Shown here: positions 30,932-41,500 of the stretch, one piece after another
Position numbering within the stretch: the first letter of the stretch is position 1
How the letters are laid out: every line of letters starts with the position of its first letter
Made by a program: the position numbers and the translations under genes
Notes under the pieces: generated by a model
Databases searched by the model: none
What the model was told of the DNA's origin: nothing
The model's input: only the letters and a program-made list of their open reading frames with translations
Origin: Chelativorans sp.
Lineage (GTDB): Bacteria > Pseudomonadota > Alphaproteobacteria > Rhizobiales > Rhizobiaceae
Reading direction: 5' to 3'
Length of the DNA: 64,000 bases
Assembly (NCBI RefSeq): GCF_031180965.1
Contig: NZ_JAPSLH010000007.1
Coordinates: forward strand, 84,087-148,086

Positions 30932-33241
30932 TCACCGCGCCCCTTGCGCCTCGGCGATGGCCTGCCAGACGCGCGCCGGCGTCGTCGGCATCTCGATATG
31001 CTTGATGCCATAGGCGCGGTAGAGCGCATCCGTCACCGCGTTGAGCACGGCCGGGGTGGAGCCTACGGTGCCCGCCTCGCCCGCGCCCTTCATGCCGAAG
31101 GCGTTGGTGCTGGAGGGCACGTTGCGCGTCTCGAATTGGATGAGCGGCAGAATGTCCGCGCGCGGCATGGAATAGTCCATGAAGGTCGCGGTCACCAGCT
31201 GGCCGTCCTCCGAATAGATCGTGTCCTCCGTCAGGGCCTGCCCCGCGCCCTGGGCAATGCCGCCATGCACCTGCCCCTCGAGCAGGATCGGATTGGCCGT
31301 CGCGCCGAAATCGTCGACCACCGTATAGGCGACGATGTCGGTCTTGCCGGTGGCGGGATCGATCTCCACCTCGCAGATATGGGTGCCGTTGGGGAAGGTC
31401 GGCTCCGGCTGCTCGAAATCACCGAAGCCCTTGAGATCGGCGGGGTTCTGCGCGGCCTTGGCGATCGTGGCGAAGTCCATCGCCCGGTCGGTGCCGACGA
31501 TCCGCGCTACTCCCTCGGCAAGTTCGATATCGGCGGGCGAGGCTTCCATCTCGTCGGCGGCGATCTTCTTGATCTTCTCGGCGAGGTCCTCGCCGGCGCG
31601 CGCGGCCGAGACGGCACCGATCGGAATGGAGCGGGAGCCGCCGGTGCCGCCGCCGCTCGCGAGCACGTCCGTGTCGCCCTGGTGCACATGGATCTTCGCC
31701 ACGTCCAGATTGAGCTTCTCCGCCACGAATTGGGCATAAGCCGTCGCGTGGCCCTGGCCGTTTGACTGGGTGCCGATGGCAAGCGTGACCGTGCCGTCGC
31801 CGTTGAGCGTCAGATAGGCAGGCTCGGAGCCCGGAAAGGCGCAGGCCTCGACATAGGTGGCCATGCCGATGCCGCGGATGCGGCCACGGCTCTTCGCCTC
31901 CTCCAGCCGCGCCTCGAAGGAGGCCCAGCCGGCGCGCTCCATGGCAAGCGTCATGTGGCCGTCGAGTTCGCAGATGTCATAGACCCGCCCGCCCGGCGTT
32001 TTATAGGGGAACTGCTCCGGCTTGATGAAGTTGCGACGGCGCATCTCCTCGTAGGGAAGGCCGAGCTCGCGCGCGCAGGCATCCACCAGCTTCTCGATCA
32101 GGAAGGCCGCCTCCGGCCGCCCCGCCCCGCGATAGGCATCGACCGGGCAGGTGTTGGTGTAGACGCCCTTCACGGTCATATCCAGCGCCTGGATGTCGTA
32201 GACGCCGGTCGCCATGGATGCGCCGCCGATCGGGATATAAGGCCCGAACTGATGCAGATAGGCGCCCATATTGGCCAGCAGCTCGATGCGCAGGCCGAGG
32301 AACTTGCCGCTGCCGTCGAGCGCCATCTCGGCGGTCACGTAATTGTCGCGGCCCTGGCTGTCGGTGAGGAAATGCTCGTTGCGGTCGCTGGTCCATTTGA
32401 CCGGCCTGCCAAGCCGCTTCGAGGCTTCCATCACCAGCGCATACTCGCGGTAGACGAAAGCCTTGGTGCCGAAGCCGCCGCCGACATCATAGGTCAGCAC
32501 GCGCAGCTTGCTCGGCGGCATGCCGAACACGCCGGCCAGGATCCTCTGCATCGAATGGACGCCCTGGGTGCCCGTGGTCAGCACAAAGCGGTCCTCGTCG
32601 GGGCGCCATTCGGCGATGGCCGAACGGGTTTCCATGTAGTTGGCGACGAGGCGATTGTTGACGAAGGAGATCTTCACCACGCGGTCGGCTTCGGCGAAGG
32701 CCGCATCGGTCCTGGCCTTGTCTCCCAGATGGTAGAGGAAGGCCTGGTTGGTGCCGAGCTCGGGCCAGACCAGCGGCACACCCTCGTCCAGCGCGGTGGC
32801 GGTCGCCACCGCCGGCTCCTCGCTCTCGTATTCGACCTCGATCAGCTCGGCGGCGTCCTGCGCCGCGGTGCGCGTCTCGGCGACGATGAAGGCCACCGCA
32901 TCGCCGACATAGCGGACCTCGTCGCGGCAGAGGATCGGTATGTCGCGGGTCGGCGGCGTCGTGCCGTCCGGCTGCTTCGGCGAGGCTTCGGTCTTCAGGT
33001 CGGCCAGATGGGCGGTGTCGGCGGCCGTCAGGATCAGGTGTACGCCCGGCGCAGCGCGCGCCGCCTCGAGCGAGCCGACGGAGAAGCGGGCCTTGGCCAC
33101 CGGCGAGCGCAGTACGAAACCATGCAGCGTGCCGGGCGGCGTGATGTCATCCGTGTAGCGGCCCTTCCCCGTGATCAGGCTCTCATCTTCCTTGCGCAGC
33201 ACGGATGCGCCCATGCCGAATTTCGGTGTCAGAACCGTCAT
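30932..33241 (-). CDS. Molybdopterin-binding large subunit, form II CO-dehydrogenase/xanthine-oxidase family
   Basis: The 769-residue protein is the large subunit of an aerobic molybdenum hydroxylase. The active-site loop is AYRGAGR (369-375), the form II CoxL signature, rather than AYxCSFR of true CO dehydrogenase. Other motifs are YDVGGGFGTK, SNGQGHATAYAQ, VLASGGGTGGSRS and the C-terminal catalytic Glu in MKGAGEAGTVGS. It would hydroxylate an aromatic or aldehyde substrate through Mo-molybdopterin cytosine dinucleotide. Such enzymes need an iron-sulfur small subunit and usually an FAD subunit. Neither is adjacent: pepN is divergent upstream and the DMT gene lies downstream. The start at 33241 overlaps no other gene. 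Confidence 0.9.
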   Translation of the reverse strand: MTVLTPKFGMGASVLRKEDESLITGKGRYTDDITPPGTLHGFVLRSPVAKARFSVGSLEAARAAPGVHLILTAADTAHLADLKTEASPKQPDGTTPPTRDIPILCRDEVRYVGDAVAFIVAETRTAAQDAAELIEVEYESEEPAVATATALDEGVPLVWPELGTNQAFLYHLGDKARTDAAFAEADRVVKISFVNNRLVANYMETRSAIAEWRPDEDRFVLTTGTQGVHSMQRILAGVFGMPPSKLRVLTYDVGGGFGTKAFVYREYALVMEASKRLGRPVKWTSDRNEHFLTDSQGRDNYVTAEMALDGSGKFLGLRIELLANMGAYLHQFGPYIPIGGASMATGVYDIQALDMTVKGVYTNTCPVDAYRGAGRPEAAFLIEKLVDACARELGLPYEEMRRRNFIKPEQFPYKTPGGRVYDICELDGHMTLAMERAGWASFEARLEEAKSRGRIRGIGMATYVEACAFPGSEPAYLTLNGDGTVTLAIGTQSNGQGHATAYAQFVAEKLNLDVAKIHVHQGDTDVLASGGGTGGSRSIPIGAVSAARAGEDLAEKIKKIAADEMEASPADIELAEGVARIVGTDRAMDFATIAKAAQNPADLKGFGDFEQPEPTFPNGTHICEVEIDPATGKTDIVAYTVVDDFGATANPILLEGQVHGGIAQGAGQALTEDTIYSEDGQLVTATFMDYSMPRADILPLIQFETRNVPSSTNAFGMKGAGEAGTVGSTPAVLNAVTDALYRAYGIKHIEMPTTPARVWQAIAEAQGAR

Positions 33242-33375
33242 GACGAGTTTCCCAGCGGGTGAGTGGAATATGGAAGCTTGGCGGTGGGAACAGTTTTGTC
33301 GACGGACTGCATCGTGTAAAGACCCAGCGTCGAAAAACTTGGGCCAAGCCGCGCCGGCCCGTCAGGAGAAGCAGC

Positions 33376-36021
33376 ATGCGAACCGATACCGGCCAGGTGT
33401 TCCGCCTCGAAGACTACCGCCCGAGCGATTACCTCATCCCCGAAGTGGATCTCCTTTTCCGGCTCGACCCGGAGAAGACGGTCGTCACGGCAAAGCTCAC
33501 GGTGGAGCGGCGGGAAGGTGTGGCCGCGGACGCGCCGCTTTCGCTCGACGGCGACGGGCTGTCGCTGCAGGAGCTGCTGATCGACGGCAAGGCGCCCGCC
33601 GCCGACAGCTATGCGGTTTCGCCCGACAGCCTGACGATCCGCAACCCGCCGCGCAGCCGCCGCTTCGAGCTGACCATCGTGACGAATATCGCCCCCGTCT
33701 CGAACAAAGCCCTGATGGGGCTCTATCTCTCGAGCGGCGTCTACTGCACGCAATGCGAGGCGGAAGGCTTTCGGCGCATCACCTACTACCTCGACCGGCC
33801 GGACGTGCTTTCGGTCTACCGGGTGCGCATCGAGGCGGACAGGAAGCAAGCGCCGCTCCTTCTTTCCAACGGCAACCCGGTGGAGCAAGGGGGGCTTTCG
33901 GACGGCCGGCACTATGCCGTCTGGCACGATCCGTTCCCAAAACCGTCCTACCTCTTCGCGCTGGTGGCCGGGGACCTCGGCGCGGTGCATGACAGCTTTG
34001 TCACCGCGTCGGGGCGCAAGGTGAAGCTCGGCATCTATGTCGAGCACGGCAAGGAGCCGCTCGCCGCCTATGCGATGGACGCGCTGAAGCGCTCCATGCG
34101 CTGGGACGAGGAGCGCTTCGGCTGCGAATACGACCTCGACGTGTTCAACATCGTGGCCGTCTCCGATTTCAACATGGGGGCGATGGAGAACAAGGGCCTC
34201 AACGTCTTCAACGATAAATATGTCCTGGCCGACCCCGAGACCGCGACGGATGCCGACTACGCCAATATCGAGGCGATCATCGCGCATGAGTATTTCCACA
34301 ATTGGACAGGCAACAGAATCACTTGCCGCGACTGGTTCCAGCTCTGCCTGAAGGAAGGGCTCACCGTCTACCGCGACCACGAATTCTCCGCCGACCAGCG
34401 CTCGCGCGCGGTGAAGCGCATCGCCGAGGTGCGCACCCTCAAGGCACACCAGTTCCCCGAGGACCAGGGGCCGCTCGCCCATCCGGTCCGCCCGCGCCGC
34501 TACCGCGAGATCAACAATTTCTACACGGCGACCGTCTACGAGAAGGGATCCGAGGTGGTGCGGATGATCCGCACGATCCTGGGCGAGGCGGATTTCCGCG
34601 CCGGCATGGACCTCTACTTCAAGCGCCACGACGGGCAGGCGGTCACCATCGAGGATTTCCTGCGATGCTTCGAGGAGGCCTCGGGCCGGGACTTGACGCA
34701 ATTTTCCCTCTGGTACCACCAGGCGGGCACACCCAACGTGACGGTCTCGACGGCCTACGATGCGCGGGCGAAGGAATACACGCTTGAAATCGAGCAGTCC
34801 GTTCCGCCGACGCCGTCCGAGTCGCGCAAGCGGCTGATGCATATCCCCCTCGCCTTCGGCCTCGTCGGACCGAACGGCCAGGACATGGACTATGACAGCG
34901 TCGAAGGCGCGACGGTCGAGAACGGCGTGATCCACCTGCGCAAGCGGCGGCACGTCGTCAAGTTCAAGGGCGTGAGCGCGCGGCCGGTGATCTCGCTTAA
35001 TCGTGGCTTCTCCGCCCCCATCACGCTGTCGCTGGAGATGCGCCCGAGGGACCGGCTCTTCCTAGCCCGGCAGGACAGCGACCTCTTCTCCCGCTGGCAG
35101 GCGCTGAATACGCTCTTCACGGAGGCGCTCATCGAGGCTGCGACGCGCATCCGCGGCGGCAGGAAGCCGAGCTTCGATGCGGCGCTGCTGAGCTACCCGG
35201 CGGAGATCGCCGCCAACGACAACCTGGAAGCCGCATACCGCGCCCTGGCTCTGGCCTTGCCGGCCGAGGCGGACATCGCGCGCGAGATCGGCAGCAATAT
35301 CGATCCCGACGCCGTCGCCGTGGCGCGCGAGGCGCTGCGCAGGGCGATTGCGGCGGAAGCCGAGGCCACCTTCGCAAAGGTGTACGACCAGCTGAAGGAC
35401 GACGGCCCGTTCAGCCCCGACGCGGAAAGCGCCGGTCGGCGGGCGCTGCGCAACGTGCTGCTCGAATATCTTTCGGCAGGATCGGACGATCCGAAGCGCG
35501 CGTCGCGGCAATTCGACGAGGCGAGCAACATGACCGAGCGCGCCGCGGCGCTGACCGTCCTCGCGCACCAGTTTCCCGGCACCACGGCGGCGCAAAAGGC
35601 GCTTGCCGCATTCGAGGACCGATATCGGGACAACCCGCTGGTGCTCGACAAGTGGTTCGCCATACAGGCGACCATTCCGGGCGAGGCAACGGTCGAGCTC
35701 GTGCGGCGGCTGATGGCGCACCCGGCCTTCTCGCTCACCAATCCCAACCGCGTCCGCTCGCTGATCGGCGGGTTCGGCAGCAGCAACCAGACCGGTTTCC
35801 ACCGGGCGGACGGGGAAGGCTACCGCTTCCTGGCCGAGACGATCCTGCGCATCGAGGGGCACAATCCGCAGGTCGCGGCAAGGCTTGCCGTCGCTTTCCG
35901 CTCCTGGCGCTCGCTGGAGAAGAAGCGGCAGGAACATGCCCGTGCGGCGCTGGCCAATATCGCCAGGCAGCCCCGGCTTTCGCGCGATCTGCGCGACATC
36001 GTCGAGCGTACGCTGGCCTAG
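33376..36021 (+). CDS. pepN: Aminopeptidase N
   Basis: The 881-residue M1-family zinc aminopeptidase starts at the ATG at 33376, after CAGGAGAAGCAGC. It contains the exopeptidase motif MGAMENKG (about 267-274) and the zinc site HEYFHNWTGNR (304-314), with the third ligand in KEGLTVYRDHEF. Length and the C-terminal helical DUF3458-type domain match E. coli-type PepN, which trims N-terminal residues from peptides in the cytosol. No signal peptide is present. It is divergent from the CoxL-type gene, with about 130 bases between, and is followed by the PAS kinase gene in the same direction. Confidence 0.95.
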   Translation: MRTDTGQVFRLEDYRPSDYLIPEVDLLFRLDPEKTVVTAKLTVERREGVAADAPLSLDGDGLSLQELLIDGKAPAADSYAVSPDSLTIRNPPRSRRFELTIVTNIAPVSNKALMGLYLSSGVYCTQCEAEGFRRITYYLDRPDVLSVYRVRIEADRKQAPLLLSNGNPVEQGGLSDGRHYAVWHDPFPKPSYLFALVAGDLGAVHDSFVTASGRKVKLGIYVEHGKEPLAAYAMDALKRSMRWDEERFGCEYDLDVFNIVAVSDFNMGAMENKGLNVFNDKYVLADPETATDADYANIEAIIAHEYFHNWTGNRITCRDWFQLCLKEGLTVYRDHEFSADQRSRAVKRIAEVRTLKAHQFPEDQGPLAHPVRPRRYREINNFYTATVYEKGSEVVRMIRTILGEADFRAGMDLYFKRHDGQAVTIEDFLRCFEEASGRDLTQFSLWYHQAGTPNVTVSTAYDARAKEYTLEIEQSVPPTPSESRKRLMHIPLAFGLVGPNGQDMDYDSVEGATVENGVIHLRKRRHVVKFKGVSARPVISLNRGFSAPITLSLEMRPRDRLFLARQDSDLFSRWQALNTLFTEALIEAATRIRGGRKPSFDAALLSYPAEIAANDNLEAAYRALALALPAEADIAREIGSNIDPDAVAVAREALRRAIAAEAEATFAKVYDQLKDDGPFSPDAESAGRRALRNVLLEYLSAGSDDPKRASRQFDEASNMTERAAALTVLAHQFPGTTAAQKALAAFEDRYRDNPLVLDKWFAIQATIPGEATVELVRRLMAHPAFSLTNPNRVRSLIGGFGSSNQTGFHRADGEGYRFLAETILRIEGHNPQVAARLAVAFRSWRSLEKKRQEHARAALANIARQPRLSRDLRDIVERTLA

Positions 36022-36162
36022 CGGGGGCATCTTCGCCGCTTCGCGCGAATCAATTTTCGCGGCGGCCCCTAGACAAGGCGAATCGGCTTTGATTCCTTAT
36101 GGACGATTCGCAGGTGCGCGTTCGCGGATCGGTCAAGCGTAAAAGAGAGAGGGGACCGCCGG

Positions 36163-38490
36163 ATGGCGAGCGCGTTCGCGTGGGCAATGCCTGCCGCCCT
36201 GTTTTCCAGGCGCGGCAAGCCGAGGACATTCGGGACAGAGGTCGCGGGCAATGCGAAGATCATTGCCGCACCGGCCTATGAGCGTCTGCTCGCGGTCGAG
36301 CCCTATCTGCGCCGCGCCATCCCGGTGCTCATCGTCATCTTCCTGCTCGTCGTCGCCGCGGCGCGGCTCCTGACACTGCTCGACTGGCGCGACGATATCG
36401 AACGCGACACGAAGCGGCTTCTCGGCCTTGCCGCGCACAGCCTTGAACAGTCGGTGCTGCTCGCCGTGCCGGAAGGGACGCCCGACCCGCACACGGCCGA
36501 AGCGCTGATCGACCAGGCCGCCCGAATGACGGGAGAGGAGCGGGAATGGGTGCTGGCGCTCACGGATGCAAAATTTGTCGTGACCGCCACCACACCGAGG
36601 GGAGAGGAGTTGCGGGGACGGTCTCTGGAGGCAAGCGCCTGGGGCGGCCAGCCGCTCTTCATGTTCGGCGAACGGGCCGGGGTGCTGAGCGTCCAGATCG
36701 GCGGGGCCACGTGGTTCGCGTCCGTGAGCCTGCTTCCGGACGGGCGCGGGGCGGCTGTCGCCCTTGCAAAGCATGACCTTGTCTTCGCCGAGTGGCGCAG
36801 CACGGTCTCGCTCAATGTGACGCTCTTCGCGCTCACCGCCGGCGTGCTGATGGCGATCCTCTATGCTTATTTCAGCCAGGCGGCGCGGGCACAGGCCGCC
36901 GACCGCATCTATCTCGAGGCGCATCAGCGCATCGACCTTGCCCTGGTGCGCGGCAAATGCGGGTTGTGGGACTGGGACATGGCGCGCGGCAAGATGTACT
37001 GGTCCGCTTCCATGTACGAGATGCTGGGCTACGAGGCCGCCGACGTGATGCTTTCCTTCGGCGACGTGGCGAGCCTCATCCACCCCGATGACGGCGACCT
37101 TTTCGCCGTCGCCAACGGAATCGTGGCGCGCGAGATCGGCCATATCGACCAGATCTTCCGCATGCGCCATGCGGACGGGCAATGGGTGTGGGTGCGCGCC
37201 AGGGCGCAGGTCGTGGATCCGGATGCGTCGGAGATCCACCTGATCGGCATCGCCGTCGATGTGACGGAGCAGCGCACACTCGTCCAGCAGTCGGAGGTGG
37301 CCGACCAGCGGCTGCGCACGGCGATCGAGAATATCACCGAGTCCTTCGTCCTATGGGACGCCTCAGAGCGGCTGGTGATGTGCAATTCGCGCTATCTGAA
37401 GGACACGGGGCTCGACCCCAGCGAGGTGGTGCGCGGCCTCTCCCGGAAGGATATCGAGGCGCGGATGAATCCTGTGCGTTTCGAGCGGCGGCTGCCCGGC
37501 TCCACCGACCCGAGCGACGGCATCACCTATGAGCGGCAGCTCGCGGACGGACGCTGGCTCCAGGTGACTGAACTGAAGACGCGCGACGGCGGCACGGTCT
37601 CCGTCGGCACGGATATCACGCAGCTCAAGCAGCACCAGGAGAAGCTGGTGGACAGCGAGCGGCGCCTGATGGCCACGATCCACGACCTCTCCGTCGCCCG
37701 GCGCGCCGAGCAGGAGCGCGGCCAGGAGCTCGTCGAGCTCAACCGCAAATATATGCGCGAGACGGAGCGGGCGGAGGCCGCCAACAGGGCCAAGTCCGAA
37801 TTCCTGGCCAACATGTCGCATGAGCTCAGAACGCCGCTCAACGCCATCATCGGCTTCTCCGAGCTGATGCAGCAGGGACTGTTCGGGCCGCTCGGCAGCG
37901 AACGCTACAAGGAATATGTGAGCGACATCTACGCCAGCGGCACCTATCTGCTCGGCGTGATCAACGACATCCTGGACATGTCGAAGATCGAGGCCGGCCA
38001 GTTCTCCATCCACCGCGAGATGATCGACCTCTCCCCGCTCATCCGCGAGACGATGCGCGTGGTGACCCTGCAGGCCAGCAAGAAGGCGATCGAGCTTACC
38101 ACCGACATTCCCGACTCGGTCGCTCTCTTCGCCGACCGCCGGGCCGTGAAGCAGATCCTCATCAACCTGCTCTTCAACGCCGTGAAATTCACCGGGCAGG
38201 GCGGGAAGGTCACGCTGCGCGCGCGCAGGGTCGCCGGCTCGCTGATGCTGACCATCGTCGATACGGGCTGCGGCATCCCGCGCGAGGCGCTGCGCAAGCT
38301 CGGGCGTCCGTTCGAGCAGGTGGAGAACCAGTATTCGCGCAGCCACAACGGCTCGGGGTTGGGGCTGGCCATCTCGCGCTCCCTTGCGGAGCTTCACGGC
38401 GGCGCGTTGCGCATCCGCTCGGCGGAGGGCGTCGGCACCGCCGTCTGCGTGCGGCTGCCGCTACGCCCCCAGGCGAAAGCGGCGGCATAA
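36163..38490 (+). CDS. Membrane PAS-domain sensor histidine kinase (PdhS/DivJ/PleC-like catalytic core)
   Basis: The 775-residue kinase has two membrane helices (about 52-72 and 217-237) enclosing a periplasmic sensor. Two PAS domains follow (about 255-370, with LWDWDMARGKMYWSASMYEMLGY, and 385-490), then a coiled region. The HisKA domain carries His553 (ANMSHELRTPLNAIIGFSEL) and DILDMSKIEAGQFS, and the HATPase domain has NLLFNAVKFT, DTGCGIP and GSGLGLAISRSLA. The HisKA sequence is of the PdhS/PleC/DivJ group, which phosphorylates or dephosphorylates DivK/PleD-like receivers in alphaproteobacteria. No receiver is adjacent. It converges with glnE 47 bases away, an order conserved in rhizobia as far as I recall. 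Confidence 0.9.
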   Translation: MASAFAWAMPAALFSRRGKPRTFGTEVAGNAKIIAAPAYERLLAVEPYLRRAIPVLIVIFLLVVAAARLLTLLDWRDDIERDTKRLLGLAAHSLEQSVLLAVPEGTPDPHTAEALIDQAARMTGEEREWVLALTDAKFVVTATTPRGEELRGRSLEASAWGGQPLFMFGERAGVLSVQIGGATWFASVSLLPDGRGAAVALAKHDLVFAEWRSTVSLNVTLFALTAGVLMAILYAYFSQAARAQAADRIYLEAHQRIDLALVRGKCGLWDWDMARGKMYWSASMYEMLGYEAADVMLSFGDVASLIHPDDGDLFAVANGIVAREIGHIDQIFRMRHADGQWVWVRARAQVVDPDASEIHLIGIAVDVTEQRTLVQQSEVADQRLRTAIENITESFVLWDASERLVMCNSRYLKDTGLDPSEVVRGLSRKDIEARMNPVRFERRLPGSTDPSDGITYERQLADGRWLQVTELKTRDGGTVSVGTDITQLKQHQEKLVDSERRLMATIHDLSVARRAEQERGQELVELNRKYMRETERAEAANRAKSEFLANMSHELRTPLNAIIGFSELMQQGLFGPLGSERYKEYVSDIYASGTYLLGVINDILDMSKIEAGQFSIHREMIDLSPLIRETMRVVTLQASKKAIELTTDIPDSVALFADRRAVKQILINLLFNAVKFTGQGGKVTLRARRVAGSLMLTIVDTGCGIPREALRKLGRPFEQVENQYSRSHNGSGLGLAISRSLAELHGGALRIRSAEGVGTAVCVRLPLRPQAKAAA

Positions 38491-38537
38491 CGGCCCCGTT
38501 CCATCCTTGCCCAATTCCAGCTGGTTGCAGGGCGCCG

Positions 38538-41500
38538 TCAGCCCTTCCGCAGCAGGCGGTCGAAATGCCCCCTCACCCGTCTGGCGGTATCGGCAAGATG
38601 TGCCTCCAGGACGGTAAGATCGGGCAGATCGACACTGCGCAGGAGAATGTCGGCAAGGCCAGGCGGCACGTCCTGTGGGTCGAGCGGGCCGGTGAGGCAC
38701 AGGCGCACGATCTGCGTCAGCATCATATAGAGGCGGTGCGCCTCCACCAGCTCCTCGCGCATCTGCGCGTCGGCAAAGTCGGGCGCAAGCGCGGCCAGGA
38801 TCTCCCCTGTCCCGGTCGGGCGGGGATCGGCGAGGCACTGGCCGGAGAGCGAGGCGACCTGGGCGATGAATTCCAGATCGATGATGCCGCCCTTGACCAG
38901 CTTCAGGTCCCAGATGTCCCTTGCCGGCTTCTCCTGTTCGAGGAGATCGCGCATCTCCACCGCGTCGCGTCCCAGCTTGGCCCTGTCGCGCGGCATGGAG
39001 ATGATCGCCTGCACCTCCTCCCTGGCCTCCTCGGCTAGGGAAGCGTCACCGGCCACCGGCCGCGCGCGCGTCAGCGCCATGTGCTCCCAGGTCCAGGCTT
39101 CGGTCCGCTGATACTTGCGGAAGGAATCGATGTGGGTCGCCACCGGCCCCTTGTTGCCGGAGGGCCGCAGCCGCAGGTCCAGCTCGTAGAGCACGCCCTC
39201 GGCCGTGGGTGCGGAGACGGCGGCGATCAGTCGCTGGGTGAGCCGGGCGTAATAATGCGACGGAGCGAGCGGCTTCCCGCCATCCGATTCCTCCGCGTCC
39301 GGCGCATGGTCGTAGAGCAGGATCAAATCCACGTCGGAGCCCGCCGTCAGCTCGCGGCTGCCGAGCTTGCCCATGCCGAGGATCGCTGCGTGGCCGCCCG
39401 TCACCCGCCCGTGGGAGCGGGCAAATTCCTCCTGGACCGCCTCGAAAGCTGCGCCGATCGTGAGGTCGGCAAGGTCGGAGAACGCCTTGCCGGCGCGGCT
39501 GGCATCAATGCTGCCGGTGAGCAGCCTGATGCCGATCAGGAATTTCTGCTCGGCAGCGAATATGCGCAGGCGATCCAGCTGGTCCTCGAAGGCGCGCGCG
39601 CCGGAAAGGAACGTCTCCAGCCGCTCGGAAAGATAGGCCCGGTTGGGCAGCTCCGACAGAAGCGCAGGATCGAGCAGGCCGTCGAAGACGTGCGGCCGGC
39701 GCGTGATGATCGCGGCAAGCCGAGGCGCGGTCCCCATGATGGTGGCAAGCAGGTTGAGGAGCCGCGGATTGGACTGCAGGAGCGAGAAGAGCTGAATGCC
39801 GCTCGGCAGGCCAGAAAGGAACTCATCAAAGCGCAGCAGCGCCTCGTCCGCGCGCTGGGTGCGCCCGAAGGTTTCGAGCAGTGCCGGAGCAAGCTCCGTC
39901 AGCCGCTCCCGCGCCTCGGCCGACTGGGTCACGCGGTAACGCCCGAAATGCCAGCCGCGGATGACCCGGCAGATATCGCTCGGACGCTCGAAGCCGAGTT
40001 CGGAGAGCGTGTTCAAGGTGCCCGGATCGTCCACATCGCCCGTGAAGACCAGATTGCCCACACCGCGCGAAAGCTGCGGCGCCGTCTCGAACAGCGCTGC
40101 ATAGTGGCGCTCGACCGTGTGCAGCGCCTGGCGGAAGGCGCCGGCGAAGGCCTCGCCGCCGGGGTAGCCGAGCAGGCGGGCGATCCGCTCCAGGTCCTCC
40201 GCGCTTTCGGGCAGAAGATGCGTCTGCTCGTCCGCCACCATCTGGACGGCGTTCTCGACCTCGCGCAGGAACCAGTACTGTGCGGTCAGCTCCTCCCCCG
40301 CCTCGGCGGTGATCCAGCCGCGCTCGGCGAGTTTTTCCAGCATCGCGGCGGTCTCGCGGCCGCGCAGTTCCGGAAAGCGGCCGCCGGCGATAAGCTGCTG
40401 CGTCTGCACGAAGAACTCGATCTCGCGGATGCCGCCGCGCCCAAGCTTCACATTGTGGCCGAGAACAGCGATCTCGCCATGGCCCTTATGGGCGTGGATC
40501 TGGCGCTTGATCGAATGCACGTCGGCAATCGCCGCATAGTCGAGATATTTGCGCCAGACATAGGGCTGCAGTTCGCCCAGGAACCGCGTCCCTGCCTCAA
40601 GGTCCCCGGCGATGGGCCGGGCCTTGATCATGGCCGCGCGTTCCCAGTTCTGGCCACGGCCCTCATAGTAGTTGAGGGCCGCCTCCACTGGCAGCGCCAG
40701 CGGCGTCGAGCCGGGGTCCGGCCTCAGCCGCAGGTCGGTGCGGAAGACATAGCCGTCCTCCGTGCGGTCCTGCAGGATGCGCACAAGCCGCCGCGTAAGC
40801 CGCACGAAGAGATCGACCGCCTCCAGCGGCTCGACGATAGCCGGCGCGGCGGGATCGATGAGGACGATGAGGTCTATGTCGGAGGAATAGTTGAGCTCGC
40901 GCGCGCCGAGCTTGCCCATGGCAAGCAGGATCCATCCGCTCCCCTTCGCGGGTTCCGATGCATCGGGCAGGCGCAGCTTGCCCTGGCGGTCAGCGTCGCG
41001 CAGGAGAAAATCGGCCGCCGAGCGTATGCAGGCCTCGGCAAGGAAGCTGAGCCGCGAGACGGTCCTGGCAGCATTCGCCTCTCCAGCCAGACTGCCGAGG
41101 GCGATCAGGAAATGTGCCTCGCGCTTCAGCCGGCGCAGCGCCTTCATGACGCTTGCCTCGCTGGCACCCTCCGCCAGTCCCGCCGCGCCGATCTCGCTGT
41201 TCAGCCGGTCGAGCCGCGCCTGCAGCCCTTCGCCGAAAAGCGCTTCAAGGTTTTGCGGCGCGCGCCGGGCGCAATCGCGCAGATAAGGCGAAAGATCGAA
41301 CACGGCGCCGAGGAAGTCCGCCAGCGGCCCGCCTTCCGAAAGGAGCGCGGCCAGCTGCGGGCAGTCCCGCTCTCCCGCGACTTTGCCGAGCGAGGCCAGT
41401 TCCTCCCTCGCATGGGCCGCGTCGAGGGGAACGAGCTTGCGCATGGGCATGCCGAACCAGGCGGCGCCGTCCGCGCCATTCAGCGGTTGGTCATCGGCCA

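Noticed and set aside
33238..34953. A 571-codon minus-strand frame opposite pepN
   Set aside because: Shadow of pepN, which is full length with an intact zinc site.
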